Below, piece after piece: positions 1 to 8,881 of a stretch of 64,000 nucleotides of DNA. A program made the position numbers and the translations under genes. Within the stretch, counting starts at the first letter, position 1; the number at the start of each line of letters is the position of its first letter. Source of the stretch: Collimonas fungivorans (GTDB lineage Bacteria; Pseudomonadota; Gammaproteobacteria; Burkholderiales; Burkholderiaceae_D). The notes beneath the pieces were generated by a model. That model was not told the DNA's origin. It worked only from the letters and a program-made list of their open reading frames with translations, and did not search any database. The stretch lies in the NCBI RefSeq assembly GCF_001584145.1, contig NZ_CP013232.1, positions 3,906,001 through 3,970,000 on the forward strand, in the 5' to 3' direction.

Positions 1-2
1 TC

Positions 3-182
3 TATTTCACCGAAGGCATAGTGCGCGCCACCAGCGACAGCAGTTTCCTGTCAAGCAGGCTGGGCTGGCTGGAAGCCGTGCTCAGCGTTGTCTTTTTCAT
101 TTGCACCATCCTTTATCTCAGGCCTTACAAGAAGGCGGCCAAGGAAGTTGCGAAGCAAGCTATCAAGAAGGCGTCGCAATAG
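3..182 (+). CDS. DUF2069-like membrane protein, C-terminal end (partial)
   Basis: The open frame enters from outside the window and stops at TAG 180-182, leaving 59 residues. The visible part starts YFTEGIVRA, then has one hydrophobic segment (AVLSVVFFICTILYL) and a lysine-rich tail. This pattern resembles the C-terminus of the small DUF2069 inner-membrane proteins of betaproteobacteria, whose function is unknown. The N-terminal half is missing, so the family call rests on the YFTEG motif and one membrane helix only. The next gene, on the same strand, follows after an inverted repeat. Confidence 0.55.
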   Translation, partial: YFTEGIVRATSDSSFLSSRLGWLEAVLSVVFFICTILYLRPYKKAAKEVAKQAIKKASQ

Positions 183-204
183 GACGGTATGTACTCCGTG
201 GTCC

Positions 205-266
205 GTTAAATGGGGTCAGAGTAATTTTCGCAAAAGGCGCGAAAAAAAACTCTGACCCCATTTAAC
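205..266. repeat. TCAGAGT-type long inverted repeat, copy 1
   Basis: Two perfect 18-bp arms, GTTAAATGGGGTCAGAGT (205-222) and its reverse complement (249-266), flank a 26-base loop. The loop holds a second small stem (TTTTCGC/GCGAAAA). Loop and upstream flank (from about 189) are nearly the same as in the copy at 59068-59131. It lies between the DUF2069 stop and the next start, so it can act as a hairpin terminator. Confidence 0.85.
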
Positions 267-286
267 TATTTTGCCGAAATTTGAAT

Positions 287-1699
287 ATGAAAAACACCGA
301 ATTTCTCGATGCCTGTCGCAACGCTATCGGCGCGGCCCACGTGCTTACCGACGAAGCTGACAAAGCCGGCTACCTGACTGACCAGCGCCAACGCTTTACC
401 GGCGCGGCGTTGGCTGTTGTCAAACCGGCGGACACTGCCGAAGTGGCAGCCATCGTGAAACTCTGCGCGCAGTTCCTGATCCCGATCGTGCCCCAAGGCG
501 GCAACACCGGCCTGGTGCTGGGCAGCGTACCTGACCAGAGCGGCCAGGCCATGGTGCTGTCGCTCAAACGCCTGAACCGCATCCGCGCCGTCGACCCGCT
601 CAACCACACCATCACGGCAGAAGCCGGGTGCATCCTGCAACACATCCAGGAAGCCGCCGCCGCAGAACAAACCTTGTTTCCGCTGTCGCTGGCCGCGGAA
701 GGCAGCTGCACCATCGGCGGCAACCTCTCCACCAATGCTGGCGGCACCGCGGTGCTCCGCTACGGCAACACGCGCGAACTCTGCCTCGGCCTGGAAGTGG
801 TGACCGCCCAAGGTGAAATCCTGCGCGGCCTGCGCGGCCTGCGCAAGGACAACACCGGCTACGACCTGCGCGACCTGTTCATCGGCGCAGAAGGCACGCT
901 AGGCATCATCACCGCCGCCGTGCTCAAGATATTCCCGCAGCCAAAAGCCCAGCTCACCGCACTGGCGGCGGCACAGACTCCGGCAGATGCGCTACGCCTG
1001 CTGAGCCTGGCGCAAAGCCGCTGCGGCTCTACCCTGACCGGCTTTGAACTGATGTCGGACCTGTGCCTGCAACTGGTAGCCAAACATTTCCCGCAACTGC
1101 AATTCCCCTTTACCCAGCGCCATCCGTACTACGTGCTGCTGGAACTGTCCGACAACGAATCCGCAGATCACGCCGGCGGCCTGCTGGAAGCCGTCATCGG
1201 CGACGCCCTGGAACAGGACATCTGCCAGGATGCGGTGCTGGCCAGCTCGAGCGCCCAGTCGCGCGCCCTGTGGCAGCTGCGCGAAAGCATCTCCTCGGCG
1301 CAAGCGATGGAAGGCAAGAACATCAAGCACGACATCTCGCTGCCGATTTCCCGCATCGCCGAATTCATCACCGTTACCGACGCCCTGCTGCAGCAGCATT
1401 TCCCCGCTTGCCGCAACGTCACCTTCGGCCACCTGGGCGACGGCAACCTGCACTACAACGTCTCGCCGCCCGTCGCCTCCTCCGCCGAACAGTTCATAGA
1501 ACGGCAAGCCGACGTCAACCGCATCGTGCATGACAGCGTCGACCGCATGGGCGGCTCGATCTCGGCCGAACACGGCCTGGGCGCCCTCAAGCGCGACGAA
1601 ATCCTGCGCTATAAATCGCCGGTGGAAATGGCACTGATGAAGACCATCAAGCAAGCTCTGGATCCTTTGAACCTGATGAATCCAGGCAAAGTGATCTGA
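287..1699 (+). CDS. FAD-linked oxidoreductase, D-2-hydroxyacid dehydrogenase type
   Basis: A 470-residue flavoprotein of the GlcD/D-lactate dehydrogenase family (COG0277), which oxidises D-2-hydroxyacids such as D-lactate, glycolate or 2-hydroxyglutarate to 2-oxoacids. The PCMH-type FAD domain shows VPQGGNTGLVLG (about residue 70) and STNAGGT (about 150). The C-terminal domain shows FGHLGDGNLHYN and GSISAEHGLG, the usual metal/substrate and flavin motifs. ATG 287 was chosen over an in-frame TTG at 281; neither has a clear Shine-Dalgarno site, and the upstream hairpin ends 20 bases before the start. The exact substrate cannot be read from sequence. It appears to be a single-gene unit. Confidence 0.88.
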   Translation: MKNTEFLDACRNAIGAAHVLTDEADKAGYLTDQRQRFTGAALAVVKPADTAEVAAIVKLCAQFLIPIVPQGGNTGLVLGSVPDQSGQAMVLSLKRLNRIRAVDPLNHTITAEAGCILQHIQEAAAAEQTLFPLSLAAEGSCTIGGNLSTNAGGTAVLRYGNTRELCLGLEVVTAQGEILRGLRGLRKDNTGYDLRDLFIGAEGTLGIITAAVLKIFPQPKAQLTALAAAQTPADALRLLSLAQSRCGSTLTGFELMSDLCLQLVAKHFPQLQFPFTQRHPYYVLLELSDNESADHAGGLLEAVIGDALEQDICQDAVLASSSAQSRALWQLRESISSAQAMEGKNIKHDISLPISRIAEFITVTDALLQQHFPACRNVTFGHLGDGNLHYNVSPPVASSAEQFIERQADVNRIVHDSVDRMGGSISAEHGLGALKRDEILRYKSPVEMALMKTIKQALDPLNLMNPGKVI

Positions 1700-1828
1700 T
1701 TCGCTGCGCAGCCGGCCAATGTTGCCGCCTTACAATCTGTTACACCGGTCTTGTAGGCGTATCGCGCCTGCAAGGCGTTAATCGGAGGCATAAGCAGAAA
1801 ATAAGCAGAAAATTGCATAAGGCGAAAC

Positions 1829-3367
1829 ATGTCGACCCTTTCTCGTTTTCTATCGATCGCGCTGCTCAGCGGCATGGGCATGGTGGCGGTCCATGCGCAG
1901 AGTGTCCAGCCGCCGCTGAGCGACTCGGAAAAAGCCCTGCACGTACTCAACCGGCTGGCCTATGGACCGCGTCCCGGCGACGTCGATGCAGTCAAGCGCC
2001 TCGGCGTCAAACGCTACATCGAGCAGCAATTGAATCCCGACAGCCTGCCGCTGCCGCCAGACCTGGCAAACAGACTTTCCGCTTTGCCGACTTATCAACT
2101 GACGGCAACCCAGCTTTACCAGCAATACGGTCCGCCCTCTTTCCCTCCCAATAGCGCCACCCCTGAAGAAAAGAACATGGCGCGCCAGCGCGCCAACAAG
2201 GACATCACGCCGCAGACGCATTTTTCCCGGCTGTGGCTGGCTACCGAAAGCCCGCGCCAGCTGCAGGAAGTGATGACCGAATTCTGGTTCAACCACTTCA
2301 ACGTCTTCGAGGGCAAGGAATGGGTGCGCTACTGGAACGGCGAATATGAAAAAGACGTATTGCGGCCCAATGCGCTCGGCAACTTCCGCCAGCTGCTGGG
2401 CGCGGTGGCCCATCATCCGGCGATGCTGTATTACCTCGACAACTGGCTCAGCAGCGGCGCCGGCACACCAGAAGCCAAAGGCCGTTTCAAAGGACTCAAC
2501 GAAAACTACGGCCGTGAACTGCTGGAACTGCACACCATGGGCGTCGACAGCGGCTACACCCAGGCCGACGTGATTTCCCTGGCGCGCATCCTGAGCGGCT
2601 GGACCATCGATGAAAAAGGTATGAAGGACGGCCAGCCGGCGTTCATCTTCAACCCGCGCCGCCATGATGGCGGCGACAAGGTTTTCCTCGGCCAGACCAT
2701 CAAGGGCAGCGGCTACCAGGAAGGCGAACAGGCGCTCGATATCCTGGCGCGCCATCCGGCCACGGCACACTTCGTCGCAGCCAAGCTGGTGCAGTATTTC
2801 GTTTCCGACAAACCCGAACCTGCATTGACCGAAAAACTGGCGCGTCGTTTCCTGAGCAGTAACGGCGACATCAAGGCGGTGCTGCATACGTTGTTCGACA
2901 GCCCCGAATTCTGGGCCCGCAGCAATTACCAGACCCAGTTCAAGACGCCGTACCAATATGTAGTGTCGTCGCTGCGCGCAACCGCGACGCCGGTGCTGAA
3001 TGTACGGCCGATAGACGGCGTGCTCAATCAGCTGGGACAGCCGCTGTACGGTTGGCTGACGCCGGAGGGTTACAAGTTTTCCGAGGAGGCCTGGCTCAAT
3101 CCGGACGCCCTGCTCCGCCGCATCAATTTCGTCAACGGCCTGAGCAACGGCAAATCGCCGATCGCCCGCAGCGATCCGCCGCCGCCCGTGCCGGGAGCAC
3201 CGCCCGTCGCTGCAGCACCGAACACCGCTGCCCCCATCGATCCGCAACAATTGCAGCAGACCCTGGCGCCGGCGCTGACGCCGCACAGCCTGAGCACCAT
3301 CAGCGCCGCACCCGCCAACCTGCAGGTCGGCCTGATACTCGGCAGTCCTGATTTCATGAAGAGATAG
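1829..3367 (+). CDS. DUF1800 family secreted protein
   Basis: A 512-residue protein with an N-terminal signal peptide (SRFLSIALLSGMGMVAVHAQ). It matches the DUF1800 family: HVLNRLAYGPRPGDVD near the start, then TEFWFNHFNVF, GRELLELHTMGVDSGYTQADV and a Pro/Ala-rich stretch (about 440-470) before the C-terminus. The biochemical role of DUF1800 is not established, but it is almost always coded next to a DUF1501 protein, as here (17-base gap). The two probably form a translated pair acting outside the cytoplasm. The start lies close to the signal peptide, and GGCGAAAC just upstream is only a weak ribosome site. Confidence 0.88.
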   Translation: MSTLSRFLSIALLSGMGMVAVHAQSVQPPLSDSEKALHVLNRLAYGPRPGDVDAVKRLGVKRYIEQQLNPDSLPLPPDLANRLSALPTYQLTATQLYQQYGPPSFPPNSATPEEKNMARQRANKDITPQTHFSRLWLATESPRQLQEVMTEFWFNHFNVFEGKEWVRYWNGEYEKDVLRPNALGNFRQLLGAVAHHPAMLYYLDNWLSSGAGTPEAKGRFKGLNENYGRELLELHTMGVDSGYTQADVISLARILSGWTIDEKGMKDGQPAFIFNPRRHDGGDKVFLGQTIKGSGYQEGEQALDILARHPATAHFVAAKLVQYFVSDKPEPALTEKLARRFLSSNGDIKAVLHTLFDSPEFWARSNYQTQFKTPYQYVVSSLRATATPVLNVRPIDGVLNQLGQPLYGWLTPEGYKFSEEAWLNPDALLRRINFVNGLSNGKSPIARSDPPPPVPGAPPVAAAPNTAAPIDPQQLQQTLAPALTPHSLSTISAAPANLQVGLILGSPDFMKR

Positions 3368-3384
3368 TCCATGGGAGCCATGTC

Positions 3385-4725
3385 ATGAAACGTCGTGATT
3401 TCATCCGCCACCTGGGCCTGACCGCCAGCGGCGCCATCCTGATCCCGGTCGGCCTGTCCGGCTGCGTGGTAGCGCCTGCCAGCAAACCGCAGGCCAAGGC
3501 AAAACCCGTCCCGGCTGCGCCTATCGCCATGGTCGACAGCCCGCTGTCGTACGGCAGTCCCTTGCAACGCCCGCACGCAACCGGCGACGGTACGCCGCGC
3601 ATGATCGTGGTGTTCCTGCGCGGCGCGGTGGACGGCTTGAATGTAGTGGTGCCGCACGGCGACCACAATTACTACAAGGCGCGGCCGGGCATTGCCGTAT
3701 CGCGCCCCGGCACCCAGAACGGCGCCATCGACCTGACCGGCTACTTCGGCCTGCATCCGGCACTGCAGGCGCTGCAGCCGTACTGGGACGACGGCCGGCT
3801 GGCGTTCGTGCATGCCTCCGGCTCGCCGGACATGTCGCGCTCGCATTTCGAAGCGCAGGATTACATGGAGACCGGCACGCCGGGCCAGCACAATACCCGC
3901 GACGGCTGGATGAACCGCATGCTCGGCGTGATGCCCTCATCCTCGTCGCCGATGCAAGCCCTGACGCTGGGCGAATCGGTGCCGCGCATCCTGACCGGCC
4001 GGGCGGTGGTCGCCAACATGCCTACCGGCCGCGACGCCACCCGTCCTACCTTGATCGACCGCCCCGAAGTCAGCCAGGCCTATGCCGCGCTGTATGCGGA
4101 AGACGCGGCACTTGGCAAAAGCTATCGCGACGGCATTTCGGCACGCAAGGAACTGATGGCCGACGCCAGCAGCTCGGAACAGAAAATGGCGAATAACGGC
4201 GCGCCGCTGCCGAACGGCCTGTCGATAGACACCGCCCGCCTGGGCCGGCTGATGCGCAGCAACCCTGACATCCGGCTCGGTTTCGTCGCCGTCGGCGGCT
4301 GGGACACCCATACCAACCAGGGCAACGGCAACGGCCAGCTGGCCAACCGCCTGCGGCCTTTGGCCGACGGCCTGACCACGCTGGCGCGCGAACTGGGGCC
4401 GGCATTCAACGATACGGTGATCGTGGTGATGTCGGAATTCGGCCGTACCTTCCGCGAAAATGGCAACGGCGGCACCGACCACGGCCACGGCAACGCCATG
4501 TGGCTGCTGGGCGGCAATGTGCGCGGCCGCACCATCCATGGCTCCTGGCCGGGCATCGACGACAAATCGCTCAACGAAGGGCGCGACCTGGCCATCACCA
4601 CCGACTTCCGTTCGGTGCTGGCGACGCTGGCGGAAAAACACATGCGGATCGGCGATCCGGCCATGCAGAAACTGTTTCCGCAATACGGCGCCGGCAACCC
4701 GCATGCCCTGAACCTGCTGGTGTAA
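3385..4725 (+). CDS. DUF1501 family secreted protein (Tat lipoprotein signal)
   Basis: A 446-residue protein related to the alkaline phosphatase/sulfatase-like DUF1501 family. It starts with a twin-arginine signal (MKRRDFIRHLGL) that ends in a lipobox-like LSGC, so folded export by Tat and lipid anchoring are possible. Family motifs are VFLRGAVDGLNVVVPHGD, GGWDTHTNQG and MSEFGRTFRENGNGGTDHG, with His/Asp residues that could bind metal. It follows the DUF1800 gene closely and ends at a long hairpin facing fmdB. The substrate is unknown. Confidence 0.9.
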   Translation: MKRRDFIRHLGLTASGAILIPVGLSGCVVAPASKPQAKAKPVPAAPIAMVDSPLSYGSPLQRPHATGDGTPRMIVVFLRGAVDGLNVVVPHGDHNYYKARPGIAVSRPGTQNGAIDLTGYFGLHPALQALQPYWDDGRLAFVHASGSPDMSRSHFEAQDYMETGTPGQHNTRDGWMNRMLGVMPSSSSPMQALTLGESVPRILTGRAVVANMPTGRDATRPTLIDRPEVSQAYAALYAEDAALGKSYRDGISARKELMADASSSEQKMANNGAPLPNGLSIDTARLGRLMRSNPDIRLGFVAVGGWDTHTNQGNGNGQLANRLRPLADGLTTLARELGPAFNDTVIVVMSEFGRTFRENGNGGTDHGHGNAMWLLGGNVRGRTIHGSWPGIDDKSLNEGRDLAITTDFRSVLATLAEKHMRIGDPAMQKLFPQYGAGNPHALNLLV

Positions 4726-4726
4726 C

Positions 4727-4771
4727 CTAGGGCCTGTTCACACTTGATTTGGGAGTGCGAACAGGCCCTAG
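4727..4771. repeat. Inverted repeat / likely bidirectional terminator
   Basis: Arms CTAGGGCCTGTTC (4727-4739) and GAACAGGCCCTAG (4759-4771) pair perfectly, and CACT/AGTG extends the stem after one mismatch. It sits exactly between the converging DUF1501 and fmdB genes, one base before the fmdB stop codon. There is no T-tract, so it may be a dispersed repeat that also ends transcripts. Confidence 0.75.
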
Positions 4772-4772
4772 C

Positions 4773-5069
4773 TCAGGTATCGCAAATACTGCAGTTATGT
4801 CCTTTGCAATTATGCAGCACGCTGCTCCTGCCGGCACCGGCTTGCGTGCCCGGCCCGGTGGCGCCGCGGCCGGCCAGCTGTTCGGCGCCGTTGCGCGCCT
4901 GCCAGCGTTCCGCCACGCGCAGCTTGACGCGGCCGCCGGTGAATAAAGGCACGGCAAGAGTCTCCTCGGCGCAGTAAGGACAGGCCAGCGGTTTTTCCAG
5001 CGCTTGCAGCGGCAACAGTTTTTCGAAAATGCCATCGCAATGGCTGCAGCGGATGTCGTACAGCGGCAT
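4773..5069 (-). CDS. fmdB: FmdB-type zinc ribbon protein
   Basis: A 98-residue protein. The N-terminus MPLYDIRCSHCDGIFEKLL plus ACPYC gives a CxxC...CxxC zinc ribbon typical of the FmdB family (putative regulatory protein of formamidase expression, first described in Methylophilus). The tail is Gly/Ala-rich and ends CKGHNCSIC, adding a second cysteine cluster. AAGGAT precedes the ATG. It is the last gene of the amide operon, directly after formamidase, as in the Methylophilus fmd cluster. Its molecular role is unproven. Confidence 0.88.
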   Translation of the reverse strand: MPLYDIRCSHCDGIFEKLLPLQALEKPLACPYCAEETLAVPLFTGGRVKLRVAERWQARNGAEQLAGRGATGPGTQAGAGRSSVLHNCKGHNCSICDT

Positions 5070-5130
5070 CGTATTATCCTTTGGTTGAATTGGACCGGGA
5101 GCGAGGCAGGATTGAACCCTGCCGCCGCCG

Positions 5131-6309
5131 CTAAGGTTTCCTTCCCCAGTACGCGTTATCGTTCAGCATCCCCTTGGGCGTGATGTCCTGGTCGAAAATC
5201 GAGGTCGGCAGGGACACCGTGCAGGCGCAATTCGGAATATCGACGATGCCGCCGATGCGCCCCTCCACCGGCGCCGCGGTCAGCAGCATGTAGGCCTGGC
5301 TGCCGGTATACCCGAAGTGGGTCAGGTAATCGATGGCTTTCAGGCAGGCCTGGCGGTAGGCCACGGTGGCGTCCAGGTAATAGTTGACGCCGTTCTCGAC
5401 GCTGATGCCTTCGAAGGTCAGCCACTGCTCGTAGTGCGGCTTGACGATGCTGGGCATGAAGATCGGCGAGCTGATGTTGTATTTCGCCATGCCGCCCTTG
5501 ATCAGGTCGAAACCGACGTGGCTGACGCCATCCATTTCAATCGCGCCGCAAAAGCCGATTTCGCCGTCGCCCTGGGAAAAATGCAGGTCCCCCATGGAAA
5601 AGCCCGCGCCCTTCACATACACCGGGAAAAAGATCCGGGTGCCGGCGGACAAGTCCTTGATATCGGTATTGCCGCCATGTTCGCGCGGCGGCACGGTGCG
5701 CGCCGCTTCCTTCGCCATGCTGTCGAACTTGGCGCCGCTGAGGCCGCGCAGCACGGCGGTGCTCGGATCAGGCGGCTTGGCCAAGCCCTTGGCCGCCAGC
5801 GGCGCCTCGCGCCGGTTCCATTCCGCCAGCAAATCGTGCGACGGCAGGCAGCCCATCAGGCCCGGATGGGTCAGGCCGGCGATGCGTACGCCGGGAATAT
5901 GGCGCGAAGTGGCGTACAAACCTTTCAAGTCCCAGATCGCCTTGTCGGCGTCAGGAAAAGTATCGGCCAGGAAGCCGCCGCCGTTCTCTTTCGAAAATAC
6001 GCCGGAAAAACCGACCGGCGTCACCGGCTTGATGTCGAGCAGGTCGATCACCAGCAGGTCGCCCGGTTCCGCGCCTTCGACATGGAACGGCCCGGTCAGC
6101 GGATGGGCGCGGGTCAGGTCGACGTTCCTGACGTCGGAAACGTCGTCGTTGTCCTGGATCTGCGCATCCAGGAAATCCAGCGATTCGATCAGGATCGCCT
6201 CGCCCGGCTTGACCGAGGACAGGAACGGCAGGTCGGGATGCCAGCGGTTATGTCCCAGCTCGGCTTGCTGCGCCAGCGGCACGCCCGGTTTGATCTTGAA
6301 ATGTTGCAT
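5131..6309 (-). CDS. fmdA: Formamidase
   Basis: A 392-residue member of the FmdA/AmdA acetamidase-formamidase family, which hydrolyses formamide to formate and ammonia in the cytoplasm. The start MQHFKIKPGVPLAQQ is preceded by AGGAGAG seven bases upstream. A longer frame begins at TTG 6333 but has no ribosome site. Family features include HPLTGPFHVEGAEPGDLLVIDL, RTVPPREHGGNTDIKDL (active-site/metal region), FSMGDLHFSQGDGEIGFCGAIE and the near-terminal DIPNCACTVSLP. It lies between amiE and fmdB in the amide operon, so it would handle formamide, while AmiE handles longer aliphatic amides. Confidence 0.93.
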   Translation of the reverse strand: MQHFKIKPGVPLAQQAELGHNRWHPDLPFLSSVKPGEAILIESLDFLDAQIQDNDDVSDVRNVDLTRAHPLTGPFHVEGAEPGDLLVIDLLDIKPVTPVGFSGVFSKENGGGFLADTFPDADKAIWDLKGLYATSRHIPGVRIAGLTHPGLMGCLPSHDLLAEWNRREAPLAAKGLAKPPDPSTAVLRGLSGAKFDSMAKEAARTVPPREHGGNTDIKDLSAGTRIFFPVYVKGAGFSMGDLHFSQGDGEIGFCGAIEMDGVSHVGFDLIKGGMAKYNISSPIFMPSIVKPHYEQWLTFEGISVENGVNYYLDATVAYRQACLKAIDYLTHFGYTGSQAYMLLTAAPVEGRIGGIVDIPNCACTVSLPTSIFDQDITPKGMLNDNAYWGRKP

Positions 6310-6343
6310 GCGACTCTCCTCTTGGTGGCTCAATCAGGGTGGT

Positions 6344-7366
6344 TCATTCGGAAGGAATGCCAGGCATCGGGCATTCCGGCGTGCCGGCCGTGCCGCGGGT
6401 CAGCGCCTCGACCTGGCGCCGCGCCTGCTGCGGATCGTTGACCCAGGTCTTGTAAAAATCGAAGGGGCAGTCGGCGACGCCGGCCGCACTTTCGCCGGAA
6501 TTGATCTTGCCGGTGTAGCCGCGGTGCAGCAGCTTGTAGAGATGGTTCTGCGATTGCCAGTTGCGGCGCGCGTCGCGAATCAGGCCGAGCGACAGTTCGG
6601 CGTACTGGATGCCCATTTCCTCGGTGCCGCATTCGCCCAGGGTACGGCCGTCGAAGCCGACGATGGCCGAGTGGCCGAAATAGGAATACACGCCGTCGAA
6701 GCCGCTGGCGTTGGCCACCGCCACATAGACATTGTTCATCCACGCCATCGCCTTCGACACCAGCACCTGCTGCTCCTTGGCCGGATACATGTAACCCTGG
6801 CAACGCACGATCAGCTCGGCGCCTTTCATCGCGCAGTCGCGCCAGATTTCGGGATAGTTGCCGTCGTCGCAGATGATCAGGCTGATCTTCAGGCCTTTCG
6901 GGCCGTCGGAAACATAAGTGGTCTCGCCCGGATACCAGCCTTCGATCGGTGTCCACGGCATGATCTTGCGGTACTTCTGGACAATCTCGCCCTGGTTGTT
7001 CATCAGGATCAGGGTGTTGTACGGCACCTTGTGCGGATGTTCCTCATGCCGTTCGCCGGTCAGCGAAAACACGCCCCAGACATTGGCCTGGCGGCAGGCC
7101 TCGGCGAAAATCGCGGTTTCCTCGCCGGGGATGGCAGCGGCGGTATCGAACATTTCCTCGCGGTCGTACATGATGCCGTGGGTCGAGTATTCCGGGAAAA
7201 TCACCAGGTCCAGTCCCGGCAGCCCCTGTTTCATGCCTACCACCATCGCCGCGATATTGCGGACGTTTGCCAATACCTCAGACTTGTTATGCAGGCGCGG
7301 CATCTTGTAGTTCACGACTGCGACCCCGACGCCATCCTTGCTGCTGGATATATCTCCGTGCCTCAT
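6344..7366 (-). CDS. amiE: Aliphatic amidase
   Basis: A 340-residue nitrilase-superfamily enzyme that hydrolyses short aliphatic amides (acetamide, propionamide) to the acid and ammonia. The Glu-Lys-Cys catalytic triad is in place at the family positions: E59 (FPEYSTHG), K134 (KYRKIMPW) and C166 (ICDDGNYPE). Length and N-terminus MRHGDISSS match AmiE closely. It follows urtE in the same operon (41-base gap) and precedes fmdA. In Pseudomonas, amiE is controlled by AmiC/AmiR. Neither is present here, which leaves the divergent two-component system as the candidate regulator. Confidence 0.95.
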   Translation of the reverse strand: MRHGDISSSKDGVGVAVVNYKMPRLHNKSEVLANVRNIAAMVVGMKQGLPGLDLVIFPEYSTHGIMYDREEMFDTAAAIPGEETAIFAEACRQANVWGVFSLTGERHEEHPHKVPYNTLILMNNQGEIVQKYRKIMPWTPIEGWYPGETTYVSDGPKGLKISLIICDDGNYPEIWRDCAMKGAELIVRCQGYMYPAKEQQVLVSKAMAWMNNVYVAVANASGFDGVYSYFGHSAIVGFDGRTLGECGTEEMGIQYAELSLGLIRDARRNWQSQNHLYKLLHRGYTGKINSGESAAGVADCPFDFYKTWVNDPQQARRQVEALTRGTAGTPECPMPGIPSE

Positions 7367-7407
7367 GTATCTCTCCTGTGATCTGTCTGGATAAACTCTT
7401 CGGCCTG

Positions 7408-8097
7408 CTAGACCGACAAATAACGGCTGATGGTTGCGGCGTCGACCTTGTCGCTCGTGTCCTCGTAGACAAAACGGCCCTTGTCGATCACCAGGAAGCG
7501 GTCGGCGATTTCCAGCGTGAAGCTGAGCACCTGCTCCGAGACGATGATGGTCAACTGGCGCAGCTTGCGGATTTCTTTCAGGCTGCGCGCAATGTCCTTG
7601 ATGATCGACGGCTGGATGCCTTCGGTCGGCTCGTCCAGCAGCAGTACCTTGGGATTGGTGGCCAGCGCGCGCGCAATCGCCAGCTGCTGTTGCTGGCCGC
7701 CGGACAGGTTGCCGCCTTTGCGGCCGCGCATTTCGTGCAGCACCGGGAACAAGGCGTACAGCTCATCCGGCACCTTGCCGAGCGCGCTCGCCGGCAAGCC
7801 GGTCTGGATGTTTTCCAGCACCGTCATGCCGGGGAAAATCATGCGCCCCTGCGGCACATAAGCGACGCCGCTGGCGACCCGCTGATAGCTCTCCAGGTGG
7901 CCCAGCTCCTGGCCGTCGATCTGGATGCTGCCTTCGCGCAGCGGCAGGATTCCCATCAGGGTCTTGAACAAGGTGGTTTTTCCCATGCCGTTGCGGCCCA
8001 TGACGGCGACGATTTCCTGTTTGCCGACTGCCAGGCTGACATCGTGGATGACCTGGCTCTGGCCATAGCCGGAGGCAAGATGCGAGACATTGAACAT
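7408..8097 (-). CDS. urtE: Urea/short-chain amide ABC transporter ATP-binding protein UrtE
   Basis: A 229-residue LivF-type ATPase. Walker [10 protein letters not shown], signature [15 protein letters not shown] and Walker [17 protein letters not shown] are intact; EGIQPSII is typical of UrtE. The start is [12 protein letters not shown] at 8097 with GGAGC eight bases upstream. The frame extends to 8136, but the extra 13 residues lack a ribosome site. It is the second ATPase of the importer, following urtD, and is followed by amiE. Cargo is inferred from the neighbouring amidases. Confidence 0.9.
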   Translation of the reverse strand: MFNVSHLASGYGQSQVIHDVSLAVGKQEIVAVMGRNGMGKTTLFKTLMGILPLREGSIQIDGQELGHLESYQRVASGVAYVPQGRMIFPGMTVLENIQTGLPASALGKVPDELYALFPVLHEMRGRKGGNLSGGQQQQLAIARALATNPKVLLLDEPTEGIQPSIIKDIARSLKEIRKLRQLTIIVSEQVLSFTLEIADRFLVIDKGRFVYEDTSDKVDAATISRYLSV

Positions 8098-8113
8098 AAG
8101 TGCTCCGAATGGT

Positions 8114-8881
8114 TTAGTGGCCGAGATAGACTTCAATCACCTTGGGATTGGCCTGCACCGATTCCATGCTGCCTTCGGCCAGTATTTTTCCCTGGTGTAG
8201 TACGGTGACCTTGTGGGCGATGCTCTTGACGAATTCCATGTCATGTTCAATCACCAGCACCGAACGGCCCTTGCTGATGCGTCCCAGCAGCTCGGCGGTT
8301 TTCTCGCGTTCCGAGACGCTCATGCCGGCCACCGGCTCGTCCAGCATCAGCAGTTCCGGCTCCTGCATCAGCAGCATGCCGATTTCCAGCCACTGCTTCT
8401 GTCCGTGCGACAGCAGGTCGGCCTGCTGGTACAGCTGGGCGTCAAGGAAGATTTCCCTGGCCACCGCTTCGACCCGTTCCACCACTTCCGCCGTGCGCTT
8501 GAACACCAGTGCGCCGAATACCTTGCGGCCACGCGGAAACGACATCTCCAGGTTCTCGAACACGCTCAGGTTTTCGTAGATGGACGGCGTCTGGAACTTG
8601 CGGCCGACCCCGGCCTGGACGATTTCGTGCTCGCGCATCTTGGTCAGTTCGCGGTTCTTGAACTGGATGCTGCCGGCGGTGGCTTGCGTCTTGCCGCAGA
8701 TCAGGTCCAGCACGGTGGTCTTGCCGGCGCCGTTGGGACCGATCACCACCCGCACCTCATTGCGCTCGACGTAGAAATTCAAGCCGTCCACCGCCTTGAA
8801 ACCGTCGAAAGACACCGTCAGGTCTTCAATCGCCAGCACCGGCCGGTCGCTTGATTCGAAACCGATAGGATTTCCGCTCAT
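8114..8881 (-). CDS. urtD: Urea/short-chain amide ABC transporter ATP-binding protein UrtD
   Basis: A 255-residue LivG-type ATPase with Walker A GPNGAGKTTVLDLI, signature LSHGQKQWLEIGMLL and Walker B LLMLDEPVAGMSVSE. The LSHGQKQWLEI form is characteristic of UrtD. The start MSGNPIGFESS at 8881 has GGAGG eight bases upstream and overlaps the urtC stop by four bases (ATGA), implying coupled translation. A longer frame to 8992 is only read-through into urtC. Confidence 0.9.
   Translation of the reverse strand: MSGNPIGFESSDRPVLAIEDLTVSFDGFKAVDGLNFYVERNEVRVVIGPNGAGKTTVLDLICGKTQATAGSIQFKNRELTKMREHEIVQAGVGRKFQTPSIYENLSVFENLEMSFPRGRKVFGALVFKRTAEVVERVEAVAREIFLDAQLYQQADLLSHGQKQWLEIGMLLMQEPELLMLDEPVAGMSVSEREKTAELLGRISKGRSVLVIEHDMEFVKSIAHKVTVLHQGKILAEGSMESVQANPKVIEVYLGH

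Noticed and set aside
5317..7381. Long plus-strand frames opposite fmdA and amiE
   Set aside because: Antisense shadows; the minus strand codes enzymes with intact catalytic residues.
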